NCBI RefSeq assembly: GCF_001613345.1
Contig: NZ_BDCE01000064.1
Coordinates: 124,001-188,000, forward strand
Length of the DNA: 64,000 nucleotides
Direction: 5' to 3'
Origin: Nocardia uniformis NBRC 13702
GTDB lineage: Bacteria > Actinomycetota > Actinomycetes > Mycobacteriales > Mycobacteriaceae
Below the pieces are notes generated by a model that saw only the letters and a program-made list of their open reading frames with translations, had not been told where the DNA came from and did no database searches. Position 1 is the stretch's first letter. Each line of letters begins with the position of its first letter. Positions 53,793 through 63,314 of this stretch are shown in pieces. The translations under genes were made by a program, and so were the position numbers.

Positions 53793-54149
53793 TCAGAACA
53801 CCCCCGGCAGATGTTTGATCTCCGGGTCGCGGCCGGGCGGTATCAGCACCGACACCACATCGAAGCGGATGCGTTGCCATGGGCAGTCCTGCTCGGCGAG
53901 CCACAGGAGGGCGAGGCGGCGGATGCGCTGTTGTTTGTGGAAGGTGACCGCTTCAGCGGGGAGACCGAATCCGACTCCGGATCGGGTCTTCACCTCGACG
54001 AAGGCGGTAACCCCCGGGGCGCGGGCAATCAGGTCCAGCTCGCCGTATCTACAGCGCCAATTGCGGTCGACGATCTCCATACCGGTCGAGCGCAGGTGTT
54101 CGGCCGCCAGATCCTCGCCCCGAGCGCCCAGTGCCAGATTGTGTCCCAT
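53793..54149 (-). CDS. yraN: UPF0102 / YraN-like endonuclease-fold protein
   Basis: A 118-residue protein with the restriction-endonuclease-like core: GARGEDLAAEHL, then ELDLIARAPGVTAFVEVKTRSG, where Asp, Glu and Lys are the nuclease motif. The family is linked to Holliday-junction or DNA processing, often beside comM and dprA as here. Exact function unproven. Confidence 0.92.
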   Translation of the reverse strand: MGHNLALGARGEDLAAEHLRSTGMEIVDRNWRCRYGELDLIARAPGVTAFVEVKTRSGVGFGLPAEAVTFHKQQRIRRLALLWLAEQDCPWQRIRFDVVSVLIPPGRDPEIKHLPGVF

Positions 54150-54156
54150 GGATACC

Positions 54157-54192
54157 AGCGTGGACGGGCCCGTAGTCGGACCCGTCCACGCT
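54157..54192 (-). terminator. hairpin between the DUF2469 gene and yraN
   Basis: A perfect 12-bp stem (AGCGTGGACGGG / CCCGTCCACGCT) with a 12-base loop that can pair further. It lies downstream of the DUF2469 stop and just before yraN, so it separates the two units. Confidence 0.75.
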
Positions 54193-54257
54193 GAACTGGG
54201 AAAACAAGAAGTCTGGGGATAACGCCCGGGTTGGGGACAACTCGGGTACCCGACCGG

Positions 54258-54563
54258 CTACTCGGGGAGTCGCAGGTCGGGTTTCTCCAGCTCTTCGATA
54301 TTCACGTCCTTGAACGTGATGACTCGAACGTGCTTCACGAAGCGGGCCGGCCGGTACATGTCCCACACCCACGCATCGGACATCCGCACCTCGAAATACA
54401 CTTCGCCGTCCGCGTTCTGCGGTCGCAATTCGACGGTATTGGCGAGGTAGAAGCGGCGTTCGGTCTCCACCACGTACGAGAACTGACCGACGATGTCCTT
54501 GTACTCGCGGTACAGGGAAAGTTCCATCTCGGTTTCGTACTTCTCGAGATCCTCGGCGCTCAT
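54258..54563 (-). CDS. DUF2469-family conserved protein
   Basis: A 101-residue acidic protein beginning MSAEDLEKYETEMELSLYRE, very well conserved in actinobacteria. Function unknown. The start is chosen by the family's conserved N-terminus; GGAGG lies 12 bases upstream. It sits downstream of rnhB as in M. tuberculosis. Confidence 0.92.
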   Translation of the reverse strand: MSAEDLEKYETEMELSLYREYKDIVGQFSYVVETERRFYLANTVELRPQNADGEVYFEVRMSDAWVWDMYRPARFVKHVRVITFKDVNIEELEKPDLRLPE

Positions 54564-54616
54564 CGGGTGGAAAATCCTCCTTCTCGCCACACTGGCCACA
54601 CTGGGGTGTCAGAACA

Positions 54617-55360
54617 TCATCCCGCATACGCGGCGTCGGTAGCCACTCGGCCGGTCTCCCGTACGTTTCGCCACGATCGACGGTGCTCGGCGGTGGGTCC
54701 CAGCCGGTTCAGCGCCTCGGTGTGTTCGACCGTGTTATAGCCCTTGTGAGCGGCGAAACCGTAGCCGGGGTACTGCTGATCCAATTCGACCATCATGCGA
54801 TCGCGCGTCACCTTGGCGAGCACGCTGGCGGCGGCGATACAGGCCGCGGTGGCGTCCCCGCCGATCACCGGCAGCGACGGCACCGGCAAACCGGGCACCC
54901 GGAAACCATCGCTGAGTACATAGCCGGGCACCGGATCGAGTCCGGCCACCGCCCGCCGCATACCCTCGATATTGGCCACGTGAATGCCGATGGCGTCGAT
55001 CTCCCACGAGGGGACGACGACCACCCGCCAGGCCAGCGCCACCCGCTGGATGACCGGGAACAACTCCTCGCGCACCGCTTCGCTGAGTCGCTTGGAATCG
55101 TCGATTCCGGCCAGCGCGGTTAGGGGTTTGGGCGGCAGCAGGCAGGCCGCGATCACCAGCGGTCCGGCGGACGGCCCGCGTCCGGCTTCGTCCACGCCGG
55201 CGACCGGGCCGAGTCCACTGCGAATCAGGGCCGATTCGAGGGTGCGTAGACCGCCGGCGCGGCGCATGACCACGCGCGGCGGCCATTCACCGCTCTCCCA
55301 GACGACCTTCTTGCCACTCGACGGCTGAGTCTTCTTGCCGCCCTTGCCTGTAGTCCCCAC
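54617..55360 (-). CDS. rnhB: ribonuclease HII
   Basis: A 247-residue RNase HII: GVDEAGRGPSAG (catalytic Asp/Glu about 57-58), DDSKRL, and ASVLAKVTRDRMM. It removes ribonucleotides from DNA. A Lys/Gly-rich N-terminal stretch of about 30 residues precedes the conserved region. The GTG at 55360 is used; ATG 55267 is possible. Downstream of lepB in the core order. Confidence 0.93.
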   Translation of the reverse strand: MGTTGKGGKKTQPSSGKKVVWESGEWPPRVVMRRAGGLRTLESALIRSGLGPVAGVDEAGRGPSAGPLVIAACLLPPKPLTALAGIDDSKRLSEAVREELFPVIQRVALAWRVVVVPSWEIDAIGIHVANIEGMRRAVAGLDPVPGYVLSDGFRVPGLPVPSLPVIGGDATAACIAAASVLAKVTRDRMMVELDQQYPGYGFAAHKGYNTVEHTEALNRLGPTAEHRRSWRNVRETGRVATDAAYAG

Positions 55361-55396
55361 CGCTCGATTATCTCCCCGCGCTCAGTCGGTCCGCGC

Positions 55397-56185
55397 TCAA
55401 TTGGACTGGGGGTCCTCGGATCGGATGGGCCCCATCCGATTCGGGGGCCAGATCTTGAAGACCGCCTTACCGCGCACATCGTCCACCGGAACGGTGCCCT
55501 GCAGCTCATCGCGCATGTGATAGCGGGAGTCGGCGGATTCGGCGCGATTATCGCCCATCACCCACAGGTTGCCGTCCGGCACCTGTACCGGTCCGAACGC
55601 GCGGCCACCGGCATTGAACGGAATATCGGGGCGAGCCGGATCGAACGGATTGTTGAACTGCACATACGGTTCCTCGATCGGTTTACCGTCCACCAGAATC
55701 CGGCCCTGCTCATCGCAGCACTGCACGGTCTGCCCGCCGGTGGCGATGACCCGCTTGACCAGGTCGTTCTCATCGGGAGGCACGAGTCCGAAGATGGAGA
55801 GGAAGTTCTGCACCCCGCGCACTGCGGTGTTCTCCGAGCGAATCGAGCGGTAGGCCCGGTTCCAGTCGTCGGTAGGCCCGACGAACACCACCACATCGCC
55901 CGGCTTCGGATCGCCGAAGTAGTAAGTCAGCTTCTGCACATAGATACGGTCACCGGTGCCGTTGAGGCCGTGCAGCGTCGGTTCCATGGACTGCGAGGGA
56001 ATCACGTAGGGGCGGCCGATGAAGGTCACCACCAGGGCGGCGATCACCGCCGCGATACCGATGAGCAGCGGCAGCTCCTGCCAGAACGGCCGCTGCTTCT
56101 TCTCTTTCCTACCGTTCTCGGACGACGGCCCCTCCGACCGATCGTCGTCCTTCGAAAGGTTCACCGACTCGTTCTCGTCTGCCAC
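55397..56185 (-). CDS. lepB: signal peptidase I
   Basis: A 262-residue leader peptidase. After a charged N-terminus one membrane segment (about 38-57) leads to IPSQSMEPT with catalytic Ser (about 66), the Lys of LVKRVIATGG and GDNR. It cleaves signal peptides at the outer face. GTG start; there is no strong ribosome site. A terminator lies immediately upstream, so a separate promoter or read-through is needed. Confidence 0.95.
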   Translation of the reverse strand: MADENESVNLSKDDDRSEGPSSENGRKEKKQRPFWQELPLLIGIAAVIAALVVTFIGRPYVIPSQSMEPTLHGLNGTGDRIYVQKLTYYFGDPKPGDVVVFVGPTDDWNRAYRSIRSENTAVRGVQNFLSIFGLVPPDENDLVKRVIATGGQTVQCCDEQGRILVDGKPIEEPYVQFNNPFDPARPDIPFNAGGRAFGPVQVPDGNLWVMGDNRAESADSRYHMRDELQGTVPVDDVRGKAVFKIWPPNRMGPIRSEDPQSN

Positions 56186-56194
56186 GCCGAACAG

Positions 56195-56236
56195 ACTAGC
56201 CCGGCACCGCGACGAATCATGCGGTGCCGGGCTAGT
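56195..56236 (-). terminator. terminator downstream of rplS
   Basis: A perfect 16-bp stem (ACTAGCCCGGCACCGC and its complement) with a 10-base loop, 45 bases past the rplS stop. It ends only nine bases before the lepB start. Confidence 0.85.
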
Positions 56237-56281
56237 CGGCGTTCAAACCTGAACTGGCTCAGCAGTTCGGGAAAAGCTGGA

Positions 56282-56623
56282 TCAGCGCTTTTCCTTGATC
56301 TTGGCGGCCTTGCCGCGCAGATCGCGCAGGTAGTACAGCTTGGCGCGACGCACGTCACCGCGGGTCACGACCTCGATCTTGTCGAGGTTGGGGCTGTGCA
56401 CCGGGAAGGTGCGCTCCACACCGACACCGAACGACACCTTGCGCACGGTGAAGGTTTCGCGGATGCCGCCACCCTGACGTCGAATGACGACGCCCTTGAA
56501 GACCTGGATGCGCTCCTTGTTACCTTCGATGACCTTCACGTGCACATTCACGGTGTCACCCGGTCGGAACGCGGGGATATCGCTGCGCAGCGACTTTTCA
56601 TCGACGAAGTCGAGGGTGTTCAT
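56282..56623 (-). CDS. rplS: 50S ribosomal protein L19
   Basis: A 113-residue L19 with the characteristic FRPGDTVNVHVKVIEG and GVVIRRQGGGIRETFTVRK. AAAGGA lies eight bases before ATG; a longer frame is not needed. It sits at the interface of ribosomal subunits. Confidence 0.96.
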   Translation of the reverse strand: MNTLDFVDEKSLRSDIPAFRPGDTVNVHVKVIEGNKERIQVFKGVVIRRQGGGIRETFTVRKVSFGVGVERTFPVHSPNLDKIEVVTRGDVRRAKLYYLRDLRGKAAKIKEKR

Positions 56624-56828
56624 GGTCCGTCCTTTGGAAGTTCGCGCGAACAGAGGAACCTGGCGGCGCTGATGCACTCGACCGGTTCATGCTCCGGATA
56701 TTGGGCGGTGCGCTGGGCTCTGCGTCAGATCAACTGAACGCGCCCAAGGCAACCTGAGTATTGTGCCAGACCGGGCGAGAACGCTGGTAATCGGGTTGCG
56801 TGCGCCACCGCCCGACGGACGCGGCCCG

Positions 56829-57728
56829 TTAATCGGAGAACTTTCGACCGACAATACGGTGCGTCGAAATGGGCGCGGACGGGGCCGGGACCACGGTGCG
56901 GGCCAACTCCTCCTCGGTCGCCTGCCGCACATGGACGACATCGGGCTTCCCTGCAATGAGGTCCTGGACGAAGATCTTCGCCTGGATCACCGGACGCCGA
57001 TAGCGGCGCTCCCGGATAACGGCACGGCGCATGGTTTTCACCCGCGACCCGTACCGCCAGCGGGCCCACGGCGAACCGGGGCGGGCCAGCCGCAGCGCAC
57101 CGACGACCAGGAGCGGCGGAAAGAACATGCCGAACAATCCGGTCCAAATCTTGCCCTTGGCGATGACAATGGCCGCCAGCATGAGATTGGCCACCGAGAA
57201 CAGGCTGATGAGGACACGCGCTGAGATATCGGGTTGGTGGCGCACATCATTGAGGTCGAGCAGCCACAGCGGATGGAAGCCGAGCAGTAGCAATCCGGTC
57301 ACCGCGACGGCCACGAAGACGGCGTCGACCGAGGTACGGCCCTGTTCCTCCCAGTACACGTCGCGCAGGTAGTAGATGAGCGCGAATTCGTCGAGGACCA
57401 GTGCCGCGCCGACACCGAAGACCGCCGCCAGCCAACTGGTGGTGGCGACACCGTTGTCGTACAGGGTGACCAGTCCGGCACCGGAGGCCAGCACCATGAT
57501 GACGCCGAACACCATGTGGTGAATGTGGGTGTCCCCGGCCCGCACATTGCCGGGCCACCAGCGCACCTTGGCGCGAATCAGCCGCACGCTGATGCGAATC
57601 AGGACGAACCCGAGAATGAATCCGAACAGCAGGCACAGCAGCGGCAATCGCCCACTCGGAATCACGACATCGTCGAGCCACCGCTGTAGACCTGCCATCA
57701 GCTGCTGATTTCTCCGATCGATCCGCAC
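56829..57728 (-). CDS. conserved actinobacterial integral membrane protein
   Basis: About 299 residues with seven or so membrane segments and the polar motifs GDTHIHHMVFG and DEFALIYYLRDVYWEEQGR between them. His and Glu/Asp residues could bind metal. The basic C-terminal 80 residues are cytoplasmic-looking. The start is uncertain: GTG 57728 or ATG 57698. Family function not recognised. Confidence 0.75.
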   Translation of the reverse strand: MRIDRRNQQLMAGLQRWLDDVVIPSGRLPLLCLLFGFILGFVLIRISVRLIRAKVRWWPGNVRAGDTHIHHMVFGVIMVLASGAGLVTLYDNGVATTSWLAAVFGVGAALVLDEFALIYYLRDVYWEEQGRTSVDAVFVAVAVTGLLLLGFHPLWLLDLNDVRHQPDISARVLISLFSVANLMLAAIVIAKGKIWTGLFGMFFPPLLVVGALRLARPGSPWARWRYGSRVKTMRRAVIRERRYRRPVIQAKIFVQDLIAGKPDVVHVRQATEEELARTVVPAPSAPISTHRIVGRKFSD

Positions 57729-57909
57729 CGTGCGCTCAGCGCGCGATGGCGTGCGCTACCGCGATCGGTCCGGCCGTCGAGCACCGAACCGCCCTGCCCA
57801 TTGTGCAGCGACAGCGAGTGACCGGCCAGCAACGAGGCACGTGACCAGGTAGACAGCGATAGCGCGCGGTGCCGGAGTGGGTGCCCCGGCACAGCGCGAA
57901 TCACCGCCG

Positions 57910-60354
57910 CTACTTACCGAATCCGGCGCGGCGCAGGGCGTCGGCCATGGCACCGCTCGCGGCGGGCTGATTGCGGCGGTCCTGGCCGCGACCGCCCTGA
58001 CCACCCGCATTGCCCTGACCACCCTTGCCCTGGCCGCCCTTGCCCTGACCACCCGGAGCGCCACCACTGCGCTGCTGTGGGCGACCACCACCGCCGGGAC
58101 CACGCTGCCCCTGCCCCTGGCCGCGCGGGCGTCCGCCATCGGCCTGCTTGGCCGCACCCGGCTCGTCATCGAGGCGAAGCGACAGGCCGATGCGCTGACG
58201 CGGAATATCGACCTCCATCACCTTCACCTTCACCACGTCACCGGATTTCACGACCTCGCGCGGATCCTTGACGAAGTTGTGCGACATGGCCGAGACGTGC
58301 ACCAGACCGTCCTGGTGTACGCCGACGTCGACGAAGGCACCGAAGGCGGCCACATTGGTGACCACGCCTTCGAGGACCATGCCGGGCAACAGATCGGCGA
58401 CCTTCTCGATCCCCGCGGCGAATTCGGCGGTCTTGAATTCCGGACGCGGGTCGAGGCCGGGCTTCTCGAGTTCGGCGATGATATCGCTGACCGTCGGGAC
58501 ACCGAACTTCTCATCGGTGAAGTCGACCGGTCGCAGCGCACGCAGCACCGCGGTATTGCCGATGACCTCCGACATACCGCGGCCGGTGGTGTCGAGAATG
58601 CGCCGCACCACCGGGTATGCCTCCGGGTGCACCGCGGAGGTGTCCAGGGGATCGTCGCCGCCGCGGATACGCAGGAAGCCCGCGCACTGCTCGAATGCCT
58701 TGGGTCCCAGGCGCGGCACATTCTTGAGCGCGGAGCGGCTGCGGAACGGACCGTTCTGATCGCGGTGCGCCACAATGCTTTCCGCCAGCGTGGCGGCGAT
58801 ACCGGAGACGCGGGAGAGCAGCGGCACCGACGCGGTGTTCACATCCACGCCGACCGCGTTCACCGCATCCTCGACGACCGCGCCCAGCGAACGGGCGAGC
58901 AGGGTTTCGGAGATGTCGTGCTGGTACTGGCCGACGCCGATGGATTTCGGTTCGATCTTCACCAGTTCGGCCAGGGGGTCCTGGAGACGACGGGCGATGG
59001 AGACGGCGCCGCGCAACGAGACATCCATATCGGGCAGTTCGGCGGAGGCGTAGGCCGAGGCCGAGTACACCGACGCGCCCGCCTCCGACACCACGATCTT
59101 GGTGGGTTTGTTCTCCGGAATGCGCGAAATCAGTTCGGTGGCAAGCGCATCGGTTTCGCGGGAGGCGGTGCCATTGCCGATGGCAATGAGTTCGACATTG
59201 AAGCGCGCGACCAGTGCGCCCAGCACGGCCAGTGACTTCTCGGTCTGTCCCTGCGGCTTGTGCGGGTAGATGACCTCGGTGGCGACCGCCTTACCGGTGG
59301 CGTCGACCACGGCGACCTTCACACCGGTGCGGAAGCCCGGGTCCAGACCCATGGTGGTGCGGGTGCCGGCCGGAGCGGCGAGGAGCAGATCGCGCAGGTT
59401 GGCGGCGAAGACATCGACGGCGTCGCGTTCGGCCGACTGCCGCAACCGCATGCGGGTATCGATACCCAGGCTCACCTGGAGTTTGGTGCGCCACGCCCAC
59501 CGCACGGTGTCGAGCAGCCAGATATCGGCGGCGCGACCCTGATCGGCGATACCGAACCTGTAGGCGATGCGGCCCTCGTAGATGGTGCGCTCGCCGGGCT
59601 CCGGCTCTTCGGCATCGGCCGCCAAGTTCAGGGTGAGTACGTCTTCCTTCTCACCGCGCAGCAGCGCCAGAATGCGGTGCGACGGCAGCTTTTCGAAGGG
59701 TTCGCTGAATTCGAAGTAGTCGGAGAACTTGGCCCCCGCCTCCTCCTTGCCCGGCCGCACGGTGGAGGTGATCTTGCCGCGGCTCCACATGAGCTCACGC
59801 AGTTCACCGACGAGGTCGGCGTCTTCGGCGAAGCGTTCCACCAGGATGGCGCGCGCGCCGTCGAGCTGTTCGGCGTTGTACTGGGCGGGATCGGTGGTGG
59901 GGTCGCTGATCAGCGCATCGGCCACGGGTTCGTGTCCAGCTTCGCGAGCGATCTGTGCCTTGGTGCGCCGCTTCGGCTTGTACGGCAGGTAGATGTCTTC
60001 CAGGCGCGCCTTGGTCTCGGCGAGCATGATCTGCGAATGCAGTGCGGCATCCAATTTGCCCTGACCACTGATGGATTCGATGATCGAATTCCGCCGGTCG
60101 TCGAGTTCGCGCAGGTAGTGCAGCCGCTCCTCCAGCTGCCGTAGCTGTGCATCGTCCAGTCCGCCGGTGACCTCCTTGCGGTAGCGGGCGATGAACGGCA
60201 CGGTCGATCCGGCGTCGAGTAGCTCGACGGCGGACCGCACCTGTTCATCCCGCACCGCTAGCTCATCGGCGATCCGGCGGCTCACGCTCGCCAGCCGAAC
60301 TGTGCTGGTGGTTCCGGCGCTGTCTGCGTTGACGGTTTCGGAGGCTGTCGTCAC
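57910..60354 (-). CDS. tex: Tex-family S1 RNA-binding protein
   Basis: About 814 residues: N-terminal Tex helical domain, YqgF-like core with DPGFRTGVKVAVVD, tandem helix-hairpin-helix (NVPRLGPKAFEQCAGFLRI), and a C-terminal S1 domain (GVVTNVAAFGAFVDVG). Then comes a low-complexity Gly/Gln/Arg tail with GKGGQ repeats before MADALRRAGFGK. Tex/Spt6-like proteins bind nucleic acid during transcription. The start is taken at the GTG of VTTASETVNAD; it is not sure. Confidence 0.92.
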   Translation of the reverse strand: MTTASETVNADSAGTTSTVRLASVSRRIADELAVRDEQVRSAVELLDAGSTVPFIARYRKEVTGGLDDAQLRQLEERLHYLRELDDRRNSIIESISGQGKLDAALHSQIMLAETKARLEDIYLPYKPKRRTKAQIAREAGHEPVADALISDPTTDPAQYNAEQLDGARAILVERFAEDADLVGELRELMWSRGKITSTVRPGKEEAGAKFSDYFEFSEPFEKLPSHRILALLRGEKEDVLTLNLAADAEEPEPGERTIYEGRIAYRFGIADQGRAADIWLLDTVRWAWRTKLQVSLGIDTRMRLRQSAERDAVDVFAANLRDLLLAAPAGTRTTMGLDPGFRTGVKVAVVDATGKAVATEVIYPHKPQGQTEKSLAVLGALVARFNVELIAIGNGTASRETDALATELISRIPENKPTKIVVSEAGASVYSASAYASAELPDMDVSLRGAVSIARRLQDPLAELVKIEPKSIGVGQYQHDISETLLARSLGAVVEDAVNAVGVDVNTASVPLLSRVSGIAATLAESIVAHRDQNGPFRSRSALKNVPRLGPKAFEQCAGFLRIRGGDDPLDTSAVHPEAYPVVRRILDTTGRGMSEVIGNTAVLRALRPVDFTDEKFGVPTVSDIIAELEKPGLDPRPEFKTAEFAAGIEKVADLLPGMVLEGVVTNVAAFGAFVDVGVHQDGLVHVSAMSHNFVKDPREVVKSGDVVKVKVMEVDIPRQRIGLSLRLDDEPGAAKQADGGRPRGQGQGQRGPGGGGRPQQRSGGAPGGQGKGGQGKGGQGNAGGQGGRGQDRRNQPAASGAMADALRRAGFGK

Positions 60355-60459
60355 GCCCGCAGACACTACCGTCGTCGGCTGACAGCCGGTTACAGTGCCG
60401 CACCGAAACGTTGCGGCGGCACGCGATTCATACACCGCGCGCCGCCGCGAACGGGCTGC

Positions 60460-60783
60460 CTACGAAGCCAGGAGGTGCTGCGGGCAGTAGACGAGAGTGT
60501 CGATTTCGGTCTCGGTGAGCCCGAGAATCCCCATCGAGATATCCGGGTTCTCACGATCCCAGGCCATCAGTTCAGCCTTGGCACCGGGAATGCCGTAATC
60601 AAGATACTGGCAGGTGGAGTGCCCGATCTCGACGTCGAGCATCTTGTACTCCGGCGACATCTGCTGATCACCCATCAGGAAGAACTTGGCCTCGTCCTGC
60701 AGTGTGAACGCATTGGCCACCGCACCCCCGAAACCCATGATGGCCACGCTCGCGGCAACAACGACAACAGACTTACGGAGCAC
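60460..60783 (-). CDS. secreted DUF732-like protein, copy 1
   Basis: A 107-residue small secreted protein: signal peptide to about residue 25 (VANA / FTLQDE), then a domain with two Cys (about 58 and 100), the second in YCPQ near the end. This is the pattern of the mycolata DUF732 family (PF05305). GTG start by alignment with its paralogue. On the minus strand TTGCCG-N17-AAGAAT upstream could be its promoter. Function unknown. Confidence 0.8.
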   Translation of the reverse strand: MLRKSVVVVAASVAIMGFGGAVANAFTLQDEAKFFLMGDQQMSPEYKMLDVEIGHSTCQYLDYGIPGAKAELMAWDRENPDISMGILGLTETEIDTLVYCPQHLLAS

Positions 60784-60928
60784 TTGCGCCCCCGCCTTTC
60801 TTTCATGCGGAATCGAATGCCGAGTTCGTTGCGATGCAAGGAAACTGCCCTCCCCCCGAGAGGGCGCGAACACGGCGAAGTGATTCTTCAGTGAAAGCGG
60901 AACCACGGCAAATCGAGACGAATGCCCG

Positions 60929-61261
60929 TCAGGTGAGCATGTACTGCGGGCAGTAGGCGAGAATGTCAATTTCGGTGGCGGTCATGCCATTGACACCCAT
61001 ATTGGTGTGCGGGTTGCGCCGGTCCCAGGCGATCAGGGCGGCCTTGCGGGATGGACCGTGGCGGCCGACCTCGGTGCAGGTCTTATGGCCGAGGGAGACC
61101 GAGACCTGCTTGTAGAAGTCGGATTGCCGCTGCTGGTCCATGAGCACGAAGCGCAGTTCGTCCTGCACTGTGAAGGCCTGTGCCGCAGCCTGACCGAAAC
61201 CGGCGATAGCGACACTCGCGGCGAAAACGACAACTGCTTTGCGAAGATTTGTCCGAAGCAC
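60929..61261 (-). CDS. secreted DUF732-like protein, copy 2
   Basis: A 110-residue paralogue of the preceding entry: same signal-peptide type (AAAQA / FTVQDE), two Cys (about 62 and 104), YCPQ end and the shared AWDR-NP-x-MG segment. GTG 61261 matches the paralogue; GTG 61267 has a better-spaced AAAGG. The tandem pair is inserted in the core order between tex and trmD. Confidence 0.8.
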   Translation of the reverse strand: MLRTNLRKAVVVFAASVAIAGFGQAAAQAFTVQDELRFVLMDQQRQSDFYKQVSVSLGHKTCTEVGRHGPSRKAALIAWDRRNPHTNMGVNGMTATEIDILAYCPQYMLT

Positions 61262-61360
61262 TTCCACGCCTGCCTTTCGTCGTCCGAATCGAAGTCGAGC
61301 AGTCCGCGGCACGCGGCGGAAATTCCGACCGGCGAGTGCGGGTGTGCGAAAACGATAGCG

Positions 61361-62077
61361 TCAGTCGGGCGGAAGCAGGTCCGGACGCCGCGCCCGGGTG
61401 CGTCGCAGGGATTGTTCGCGACGCCAGGCTTCGATTTTGGCGTGATTGCCCGACAGCAGGATTTCCGGGACCTCGAGGTCGCGCCAGGACACCGGGCGGG
61501 TGTAGCTGGGGCCTTCGAGGAGTCCGTCGGAGAACGAATCCTGTTCATGGGATTGCTGATTGCCCAGCACGCCGGGAATGAGGCGTACGACCGCTTCGGT
61601 CATGACCAGGACGGCGGCCTCACCGCCGATCAGGACGTAGTCGCCAATGCTGACCTCTTCGACGCGGACGCGGCGGGCGGCATCATCGAAGACGCGTTGG
61701 TCGATCCCCTCGTAACGACCGCAGGCGAAGACGAGATGCTTTTCCGCAGACCATCTTTCGGCGGTTCGCTGGGTGAACGGCACGCCTGCGGGGGTGGGTA
61801 CGACCAGGAGCGCGTCGTCCGGGCACACCTCGTCCAGGGCGGGACCCCACACGGTCGGTTTCATGACCATGCCGGGGCCGCCACCGTAGGGGGAATCGTC
61901 GACCGCCTTGTGCACATCGTGCGTCCAGCGACGCAGGTCGTGGACGTCGACTTCCAGAATGCCCTTATCGATGGCCTTGCCCAGCAAGGCCGTTCGCATC
62001 GGCTCCAGGTATTCCGGGAATATGGTGACGACGTCGATTCGGAGCGCAGCGGAGGATCCCTCGGTGCGTGTGCGCAT
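61361..62077 (-). CDS. trmD: tRNA (guanine37-N1)-methyltransferase
   Basis: A 238-residue SPOUT methyltransferase: IDVVTIFPEYLEPMRTALLGKA, SPYGGGPGMVMKP, YEGIDQRV and SIGDYVLIGGEAAVLVM, the knotted SAM site. It methylates G37 and prevents frameshifting. The first dozen residues before LRIDVVTIFP are extra. GGAG lies six bases before ATG. It follows rimM by three bases. Confidence 0.96.
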   Translation of the reverse strand: MRTRTEGSSAALRIDVVTIFPEYLEPMRTALLGKAIDKGILEVDVHDLRRWTHDVHKAVDDSPYGGGPGMVMKPTVWGPALDEVCPDDALLVVPTPAGVPFTQRTAERWSAEKHLVFACGRYEGIDQRVFDDAARRVRVEEVSIGDYVLIGGEAAVLVMTEAVVRLIPGVLGNQQSHEQDSFSDGLLEGPSYTRPVSWRDLEVPEILLSGNHAKIEAWRREQSLRRTRARRPDLLPPD

Positions 62078-62080
62078 TCC

Positions 62081-62620
62081 TTACTCCGGATCCAGCAGTC
62101 CCTCAGGGGGATCGATGACGATCAAGCCTTCAGCAATGGAGACCGTCGGCACCATGGCATTGACGAAGGGCACCAAGATCTCTCGGCCGACGGGCGGGAA
62201 TCCCTCGGAGGCTTCCACCGAAAGCAGTTCTCCCGCAGCGGAATGAAGAACCTCCTTGACGGTACCGACCACGGTGCCGTCACCGAGTTTCACGGTGAGG
62301 CCCTCGAGTTCGTGGTCGTAGTACTCATCGGAATCATCCTCCGAGGGTGGCAGATCTGCGGTATCCACCACGAATAGCATGCCGCGCAACGCGTCCGCGA
62401 CCGTGCGGTCGTCTACGCCCTCGACACGCAGCAGAAGTCGGCCCGAGTGCTCCCGGGCCGACTCCACCACGTATGTCTGCGTCGTCTTCGCGCGCGGCAG
62501 CCGACCCGTGAGGGTGTTACCGGGCGCGAACCGCAGTTCCGGTTCGTCGGTGCGGACTTCTACGACGAGTTCGCCGCGCACTCCGTGCGACTTGGCGACC
62601 CGCCCGACGACCAGTTCCAC
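62081..62620 (-). CDS. rimM: ribosome maturation factor RimM
   Basis: A 179-residue protein with the N-terminal RimM barrel (VGRVAKSHGVRGELVVEVRTDEP) and C-terminal PRC barrel (EGLTVKLGDGTVVGTVKEV). It helps fold the 30S head. GTG start, sharing one base with the KH gene stop, so it is coupled. Confidence 0.95.
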   Translation of the reverse strand: MELVVGRVAKSHGVRGELVVEVRTDEPELRFAPGNTLTGRLPRAKTTQTYVVESAREHSGRLLLRVEGVDDRTVADALRGMLFVVDTADLPPSEDDSDEYYDHELEGLTVKLGDGTVVGTVKEVLHSAAGELLSVEASEGFPPVGREILVPFVNAMVPTVSIAEGLIVIDPPEGLLDPE

Positions 62621-62862
62621 TACTGATCCGTGTCGACCACGTCGACGCGGATGCCCTTACCGCCGATTCCGGCGACCAGGGTGCGCAGCGCGGTCGCGGT
62701 GCGACCACCTCGTCCGATCACCTTGCCCAGATCGTCCGGATGCACATGCACCTCGACGGTGCGGCCACGACGGCTGGTGATCAGCTCGACCTGGACGTCG
62801 TCGGGATTGGCGACGATGCCGCGAACGAGGTGTTCGACGGCGTCGGCAACAACGGCGCTCAT
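62620..62862 (-). CDS. khpA: KH-domain RNA-binding protein (KhpA/UPF0109)
   Basis: An 80-residue KH protein. The GxxG loop is IGRGGR in KVIGRGGRTATALRTL. It binds RNA; in other Gram-positive bacteria KhpA works with KhpB in cell division and RNA regulation. Placed between rpsP and rimM as usual. Confidence 0.93.
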   Translation of the reverse strand: MSAVVADAVEHLVRGIVANPDDVQVELITSRRGRTVEVHVHPDDLGKVIGRGGRTATALRTLVAGIGGKGIRVDVVDTDQ

Positions 62863-62864
62863 AC

Positions 62865-63314
62865 TTATTCGGCGGCTTCGGTGGCGGCCTCGGCGGGCGC
62901 GGCCTCGGCAGCGGCCTCGTCCTTCTTGGCGGCCTTCTTCTTCGGGGTGGTGGCCTCGGCGCGCGGCTCGCTGTCGGCGGCGGCCAGCGCGGCGTTGAAG
63001 AGGTCCAGCTTGGACACCTTCGGCGCCTTCACCTTGAGGGTGCCCTCGGCGCCCGGCAGGCCCTTGAACTTCTGCCAGTCACCGGTGATCTCCAGCAGAC
63101 GCTGAACGGGCTCGGTCGGCTGCGCGCCGACACCCAGCCAGTACTGCACGCGCTCGGAATCGATCTCGATGAGCGAGGGCTCTTCCTTCGGCTGGTAGAT
63201 GCCGATGGACTCGATGGCGCGGCCATCACGACGGGTGCGCGCGTCGGCGACGACGACGCGGTACTGCGGGTTGCGGATCTTGCCCATACGGGTCAGCTTG
63301 ATCTTGACAGCCAT
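62865..63314 (-). CDS. rpsP: 30S ribosomal protein S16 with long tail
   Basis: A 149-residue S16: MAVKIKLTRMGKIRNPQYR and the core ending YWLGVGAQPTEPV. The core is about 90 residues; the last 50 form a Lys then Ala/Glu-rich tail typical of mycolata S16. ATG 63314 is chosen by the universal start MAVKIKLTR. Confidence 0.96.
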   Translation of the reverse strand: MAVKIKLTRMGKIRNPQYRVVVADARTRRDGRAIESIGIYQPKEEPSLIEIDSERVQYWLGVGAQPTEPVQRLLEITGDWQKFKGLPGAEGTLKVKAPKVSKLDLFNAALAAADSEPRAEATTPKKKAAKKDEAAAEAAPAEAATEAAE

